NCBI GenBank assembly: GCA_030549175.1
Contig: JAUKUA010000004.1
Location: 1,922,001 to 1,986,000 of the forward strand
Direction: 5' to 3'
DNA: 64,000 bases
Source of the DNA: Lasiosphaeris hirsuta
Lineage: Eukaryota; Ascomycota; Sordariomycetes; Sordariales; Lasiosphaeriaceae
Position numbers and translations under genes: made by a program. The notes beneath the pieces were generated by a model, which was not told where the DNA came from, made no database searches, and saw only the letters and a program-made list of their open reading frames with translations. Shown piece after piece: positions 59,016-64,000 of the stretch; position 1 is the stretch's first letter; each line of letters opens with the position of its first letter.

Positions 59016-61366
59016 GGTGGTGGTTTGGTGGGGGTTTGTCGATTATGTGGGTTGGTTGGTTCGGTATGCGTGGAGGGTGTAGATACTTACAAAATGAAGA
59101 GGTGAGTGGGTGCAAGAGAATGATCTGACATGAATGATGAAATCGAGCAGCGGGGGGGGTTGGGGTATTATTTCGGGCTAGCTTGTTCCGGACATATATC
59201 AAGCACCATAAGCATGAAAGCTAAATGTTTGCAAGAGCAAAGATAATGTTACATTTTGTTGACAAGACACGGAATTTCGTATCGCCGAGTCTTTCAAGTT
59301 CAATCATGATAGTATTGAAAAAGATCGCAGGCGCCGTTCTTTTGTTCCGAGGCTCTGAAACTTTCAGGAGGCACAGGCTGAGTTTCAATTTGATGTCTCA
59401 GCCTCATCCTAGCCCTGGTATCGTTCAAAGAGGTCTGCTTCGTTTATCATTGGGAACAGCCTGCACTGAAGTGTTTGAATCCACCCAGCACATAGAGATA
59501 TCGAAAACAAGTTGGAAATGACCTAGTTTGCGTAAGCCGCTCATGACATACCCCTTGGGTTTCAGATCCAGTACTACGAGGCATGGCTTTCTGCCTATCT
59601 CCAACGCGAGTAAGTATGAGAGGCCCGACTTGTCTTGATTGAGGGGAGACTTCAATAGGTATACTGGGTTTGTGTTCCACTAGCCATCCGATACGAAGCC
59701 CGAATCGTTTGCACGTCGGTTGGCCAAGAGCACTGGTGAACGATGGAGGTTGGCGCGTGGGGAAAGATGGTTCGGTTGCCAGTTGGCTGTGAAAAGGCAG
59801 ACATTACGGGGTTGGATAAGTCAGTTGATGCCACTCATGAGGGACGGGAACTGTAAGTTAAGTGATGGGAATGGAGCCACCTAGAGGACGGGGCATCATA
59901 ACCGAATGTTAGAGTGTCAATGTGTTTATTTGTCCAAACCACTTCAGAGGTGTCAATACTCGGAGTTATTATTACTGCATGTTCAAGGTGCTGACAGCAT
60001 GGGTTTTCGGGTCGATATCATCATGCAAGCAAGCTCTTAGATTATTTTAGGACTGACAAGAGAACCCATGTCTGTTGGCTAGTACAGCTAAGGTAGACAC
60101 TCGCAGCCTATACCATGTTGATCTTGCTGAATGCAGGTTAGTAGATCCGTGCTTGATCCTGTGAAGAGCCCGCCTTAGGGAGCATCCGTCCCTGGTAATC
60201 GATATGACAAGGTTCATACAAGACCGGTCCCAAGGTTTGTATTTTGACGTGTTCTGCCAGGACCAACTTCGAGTCTTGATACTTGCCGTATATATGAGCG
60301 AGGTACAGGCTGGACACGTGTACCAGGACAAAACTGTTGGATAGGAAATACCGCCGCACTGAGTGGAATGAACACACACACATGAAATATGCCGTTGACA
60401 ACCAGTTCGAGACGCCCGCTTCTGGGGCGATGCTTGGCAAGTCTAGGTCGTTTTGATAAGACTGGGCTGCAGATGAGACAGTGTGGCAGGGGAAGTCTGG
60501 GTTACGGGAACATGTTCGAGCCGCAGCACCGGGTTCGCTCTGGACCACAGATAGCGTGCGCCTGTCCAAGACCTGCGCAGTAGTGGCCCAGCATTGGTTT
60601 GGCCTCCTAGTGCCACCTTGGCCATGTATCTACTTTGTCAACATTTATTGCTTGGGGCTAGCAGGGGAGCTTCAGCTGCAAAGGAGCAACTTTTCGACAA
60701 CTCAGCCCAGGCAGCACAGGCAGGCGGTAGAGCTAGGCATGGCCTCATGAGTCCAGGAGCAGTTAGATGCGCTCGTTCTCGTCACCTCATTTGCCCTTCA
60801 TCGCCGACATACGGATAACCTCAGCGCGAAGCCCGATTGGGAATCATTGTGCCGTGACTCCGGGCGGGGGGTCGCCCAGAGCCCCACAGAGAGCTGATAA
60901 AGCTATGTGTGGGGTTGGTTGCCATCTGCAAGGCTCACGAGTGAGGAAAGCGATTTCTCGAGGGTACTTGGTCCTAAGTTGAAACGCCAGCATTGATTGG
61001 CCCTTCAAATCAGCTAGGGTGGCTAGGGATTTTGTCGGTGGCGCCATGTCGCGTGTCCAAGCTTTGCCAGAGCTTTGGGAAGGCAGGGGATCTTCGGGCT
61101 TCTCTTCTCTTTTGGAGCTCCAGCTCAGAGCTGACAGGCGGGCGGGCACGCCTTGCGTGGGGTGTATCGGGCCGTTCGTGACATCTCCGATATCGAAGGC
61201 CGTCAGAGATGCATATGGGATTTGGGAGAGGGAATTTGGTCTGGATTTGGAGTGACTTTGGAGGTCAGGGCCAAAGGTCCCGGCCGTCGCAGTCGAAAGG
61301 ATTGCCACTCGTCCAGTTGACTCGATGGCATCGAGTAATGATTTTGGGCTGCGGGGTTGGGTCATC

Positions 61367-61487
61367 GATAGCTTATCTATCTCAGTGGCGTCCCCCGCCA
61401 GCGTCCTCGATAGGATGCGCCAGCGGGGAAAGCGCAACGACCCTAACAGCACTAACAACCACGCGCAGCAAGATAAGCCGTTAGATA
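61367..61487. promoter_or_regulatory. Cluster of GATA-factor motifs upstream of the permease
   Basis: GATA cores: GATA at 61367, CTTATC at 61372, TATC at 61378 (three within 15 bp), GATA at 61409, GATAAG at 61472 and GATA at 61484. A further GATAAG lies at 61878. They sit about 0.5-1.0 kb before the NCS1 permease start. In ascomycetes GATA factors such as AreA/NIT2 activate nitrogen-scavenging permeases by paired GATA sites; the link here is inferred. Confidence 0.5.
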
Positions 61488-61710
61488 GACGCATTGGCCA
61501 ATTACCGAGCCGTTCCACATACGGCCAAGGCCCGCCTTCCCTGATCAGGGCAAGTCTACCCAAGGTTTCCCGGCTGTTGTGTCTGGGGCGTCGGTCGGCG
61601 TTTTCGAACTTTTAGCATATTGGCATATGCGGAACAGGGCAAATCTAGCAGAACGACTGGCATGCTGATCCTCAGACGTCACGGCTTCCCCGACGACCGC
61701 GTGCCATAGC

Positions 61711-61716
<6 letters not shown>

Positions 61717-61747
<31 letters not shown>
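61717..61747. repeat. T31 homopolymer
   Basis: An uninterrupted T31 about 620 bp upstream of the permease start codon. Confidence 0.9.
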
Positions 61748-61749
<2 letters not shown>

Positions 61750-62369
61750 GGCGCCGCTACTATCTGCGGCCGGGATTTTTCTCAACATGGGAGCAACAAT
61801 GGGCAGGCCTCCTCCCGACCTCCAGCATGCCAGGCTCTGCGTGGGGGACCCGCTCACGGAGCCAGAGTGAGGTTGTAGATAAGCTGTGCGTCTGAATGTG
61901 TCGGCGGCGAAAATAAATATGCGACCGCCGCCTCGCTCGGAGGTATCACTGAGCTTCTGGTGTATCTACTTAAGCTTCCCGACCAGCTCCTCCGGCTCCA
62001 GGTCTAGGTCCAGCCCCTTCAGCTAGCGCGCGCTGCCTTCGGCAACATCTGTTACCCTCTGGGCGGTCCCGCTCCACTGTCGATCCATTCGGCCCATTCG
62101 ACCCCATCACCTGTGAAGTGGTCGACGCCGTCCACCGCGTGAGCTGCAAGCTTTTTTTCTGCCACCCCTCCCCCCGGGCTGCAGAATCTTGCTTCGCGTG
62201 CGATTGCAGTTGCAGTTTGCCTCTGCGCGTCATTCCCTCCGTGGGAGACCTGAAATACCGGCCGTCGGACACCCGAAGCCCTTCAAGGACTGTCGTCGTC
62301 GAGCACCCCGCCAGATCCGACCCCGCATCCCCTCAACAACGTTGCGCGAGCACCACCACCACCAGCGCC

Positions 62370-64000
62370 ATGGCCATCAAGAAGCGGGCGATCAGCCGCT
62401 TTGCGGAGAAGATCGCCGTCGATGCCGAGCCCGGCCTGACTACGGCCCAGCTGATGGTGCGAAAGCTCGCTCACCCGTCCTGACGGGGCTGTATTTGCTA
62501 ACGGTGATGGCCTCACTCAGTTGACCAACCACGATCTGAAGCCCGTGGAACCGGCGCGTCGCCAATGGGGCCCCTGGAACTTTGTCGGTTTCTGGGTTGC
62601 TGATTCCTTCAACATCAACACCTGGATGATCTCGTCGTCCATGATTGTCGGCGGTCTCTCGTGGTGGCAGTCGTGGCTGTGTGTGTGGATTGGTTACGCC
62701 ATCTCCGCCTGCTTCATCTGCCTGACCGGTCGTATTGGTGCTACCTACCACATCGGTTTCCCCGTCGTGTCCAGGTCCTCGTTCGGTATCTGGGGCAGCT
62801 TGTGGCCCATCTTCAACCGAGCCGCTATGGGTATGTGGCCCCTCTTCCGTCCGAACTTGCCGCGAAACCCGCTGACCGTGCGGCAGCTTGTATTTGGTAC
62901 GGTGTTCAGTCGTACATTGGTGGACACTGCGTGTATATCATGATTCGTGCCATCTGGCTGCGTTGGGTAAGCGAGCAGCCGCGCCGTCAGCCGACCACCA
63001 CGAGCCCTCACTGACCAATGTTGTTAGGACCGTGACACCATCCCAAACACGTTTGCCGAGGACTCTGGAACGACCACTGCCGACTTTGCGTCCTTCTTCA
63101 TCTTTTGGCTTTGCTCGTTGCCGGCCATCTGGTTCCCCGTCCACCAGATCCGCCACCTGTTTACCGTCAAGGCCTACTTTGTTCCCACTGCCGGCATTGC
63201 CTTCCTCATCTGGGCCGTCGTCCGCGCTGGCGGTGTTGGCCCCATCATCCGGCAGCCGTCGAGGCTTGAGGGCAGCGAACTCGCATGGGAGTTTGTCAAG
63301 GGCGTCATGAGCTCTATTGCCAACTTCGCCACACTGATTGTGAACGACCCCGACTTTTCACGTTTCGCCGGGAAGCCCCGTGATGCGCTGTGGTCCCAGC
63401 TGTTCACCATTCCAATTGGCTTCGCTTTCACCTCCTTTATCGGCATTATTGTGTCTTCGTCTACCACCATCATTTATGGGGGTGACCCGATCTGGGATCC
63501 CCTTGATCTGCTGGAGCACTTCATCAACGATGGCGGCTCCGCCCAGCGCTTCGGTGTTTTCGTCATTGCGGCTGCCTTTTCCCTCGCTCAGCTCGGCACC
63601 AACATCGCTGCCAACTCGGTATCTGCCGGTACGGATATGACAGCCTTGCTTCCGCGCTTCCTCAATATCCGCCGTGGTGGTTATGTTTGTGCCGCCGTCG
63701 GACTAGCTATGTGCCCTTGGACACTGCTCACGTCGGCCAATCAGTTCACGACCTATCTGTCCGCCTACAGTGTTTTCCTGTCGTCCATCGCTGGCGTCAT
63801 GATCGGAGACTACTACTTCGTGCGCAAGGGCTATCTCGAGGTTAAGGAGCTGTATGACGCACGCAAATCTGGCCCGTACTTTTTCAACTATGGCATTCAC
63901 TGGCGTGCTTACGTCGCCTACATTGCTGGCATCATCATCAACGTGGTGGGCTTCGCTGGTGCAATTGGCCGCGAGGTTCCCATTGGCGCCACATACATCT
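62370..64000 (+). CDS. NCS1-family permease (uracil/uridine/allantoin type), right end cut off
   Basis: Exons 62370-62456, 62521-62830, 62887-62966 and 63028 onward; introns of 64, 56 and 61 nt, GT-AG. About 483 residues lie in the window and the frame is open at 64000; the family is near 550-600. It starts MAIKKRAISRFAEKIAVDAE. Family blocks: LTNHDLKPVEPARRQWGPWN, FVGFWVADSFNINTWM, IGATYHIGFPVVSRSSFGIW, ACIWYGVQSYIGGHCVYIM, SFFIFWLCSLPAIWFPVHQI, NDPDFSRFAGKPRDALWSQL, FTSFIGIIVSSSTTIIYG, AQLGTNIAANSVSAGTDMTA, LLPRFLNIRRGGY and GVMIGDYYFVRKGYLEV. These match fungal Fur/Dal4-like transporters that import uracil, uridine or allantoin across the plasma membrane with protons. Substrate within that group cannot be told from this sequence. 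Confidence 0.93.

Larger units (their letters stand above)
59016..62369. other. 3.3 kb intergenic region upstream of the permease
   Basis: A divergent spacer between DUF7704 (minus) and the permease (plus). The only long open frame (60844-61563, minus, 239 codons) has no recognisable domain. It contains a cluster of GATA motifs (61367-61487) and a T31 run (61717-61747). Confidence 0.55.

Overview
This window is nuclear DNA from a filamentous ascomycete (Pezizomycotina), most likely a Sordariomycete. The introns are short (mostly 46-80 nt) with GT-AG ends and CTAAC-like branch sites. The gene set (RSC subunit, TFIIB, Sch9-type kinase, cutinase, fungal kelch and DUF families) is fungal, and both tRNA genes are eukaryotic in form: an initiator Met tRNA, and a His tRNA with an intron next to the anticodon. 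I see no phage, bacterial, CRISPR, virus or intact transposon signal.

Layout. 1-10.3 kb holds no gene I can support; the first ~0.8 kb looks like the leader and promoter of a minus-strand gene lying off the left edge. 10.3-17 kb carries three minus-strand genes: an Rsc7/Npl6-like chromatin-remodelling subunit, transcription factor IIB, and a single-pass membrane protein. After a 4.3 kb gap come a Def1-like CUE/glutamine-rich protein (minus) and, divergently, a probable mitochondrial protein (plus). 28.7-31.6 kb is a four-exon kelch-repeat protein with two membrane segments. 33-36.4 kb has a DUF4291 protein, a Dap1/MAPR cytochrome-b5-like haem protein, and a small hydrophilic stress-type protein. 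39.3-44.7 kb has a VPS9-CUE Rab5 GEF (minus) and an asparagine-synthetase-domain protein (plus), divergent around an initiator tRNA-Met. 46-54 kb has a four-pass membrane protein, tRNA-His, glucose-6-phosphate isomerase and a Sch9-type AGC kinase. 54-62 kb is a looser, accessory-looking stretch with a decayed pseudogene, a secreted cutinase and a DUF7704 membrane protein. The window ends inside an NCS1-type uracil/allantoin permease with clustered GATA motifs upstream.

Most genes are housekeeping: Rsc7, TFIIB and Def1 act on chromatin and RNA polymerase II; PGI and Sch9 belong to carbon metabolism and nutrient signalling; VPS9-CUE acts in endosomal traffic. They do not form a cluster or pathway. 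Exon structures were built by hand from frame continuity, splice sites and family conservation; every multi-exon model below keeps frame exactly. The most noteworthy items are two GC-AG introns whose use is forced by reading frame, a pseudogene with a readable 17-bp duplication, several long homopolymers (one inside a kinase intron), and the unexplained 10 kb gene-free block. I found no convincing previously undescribed system.
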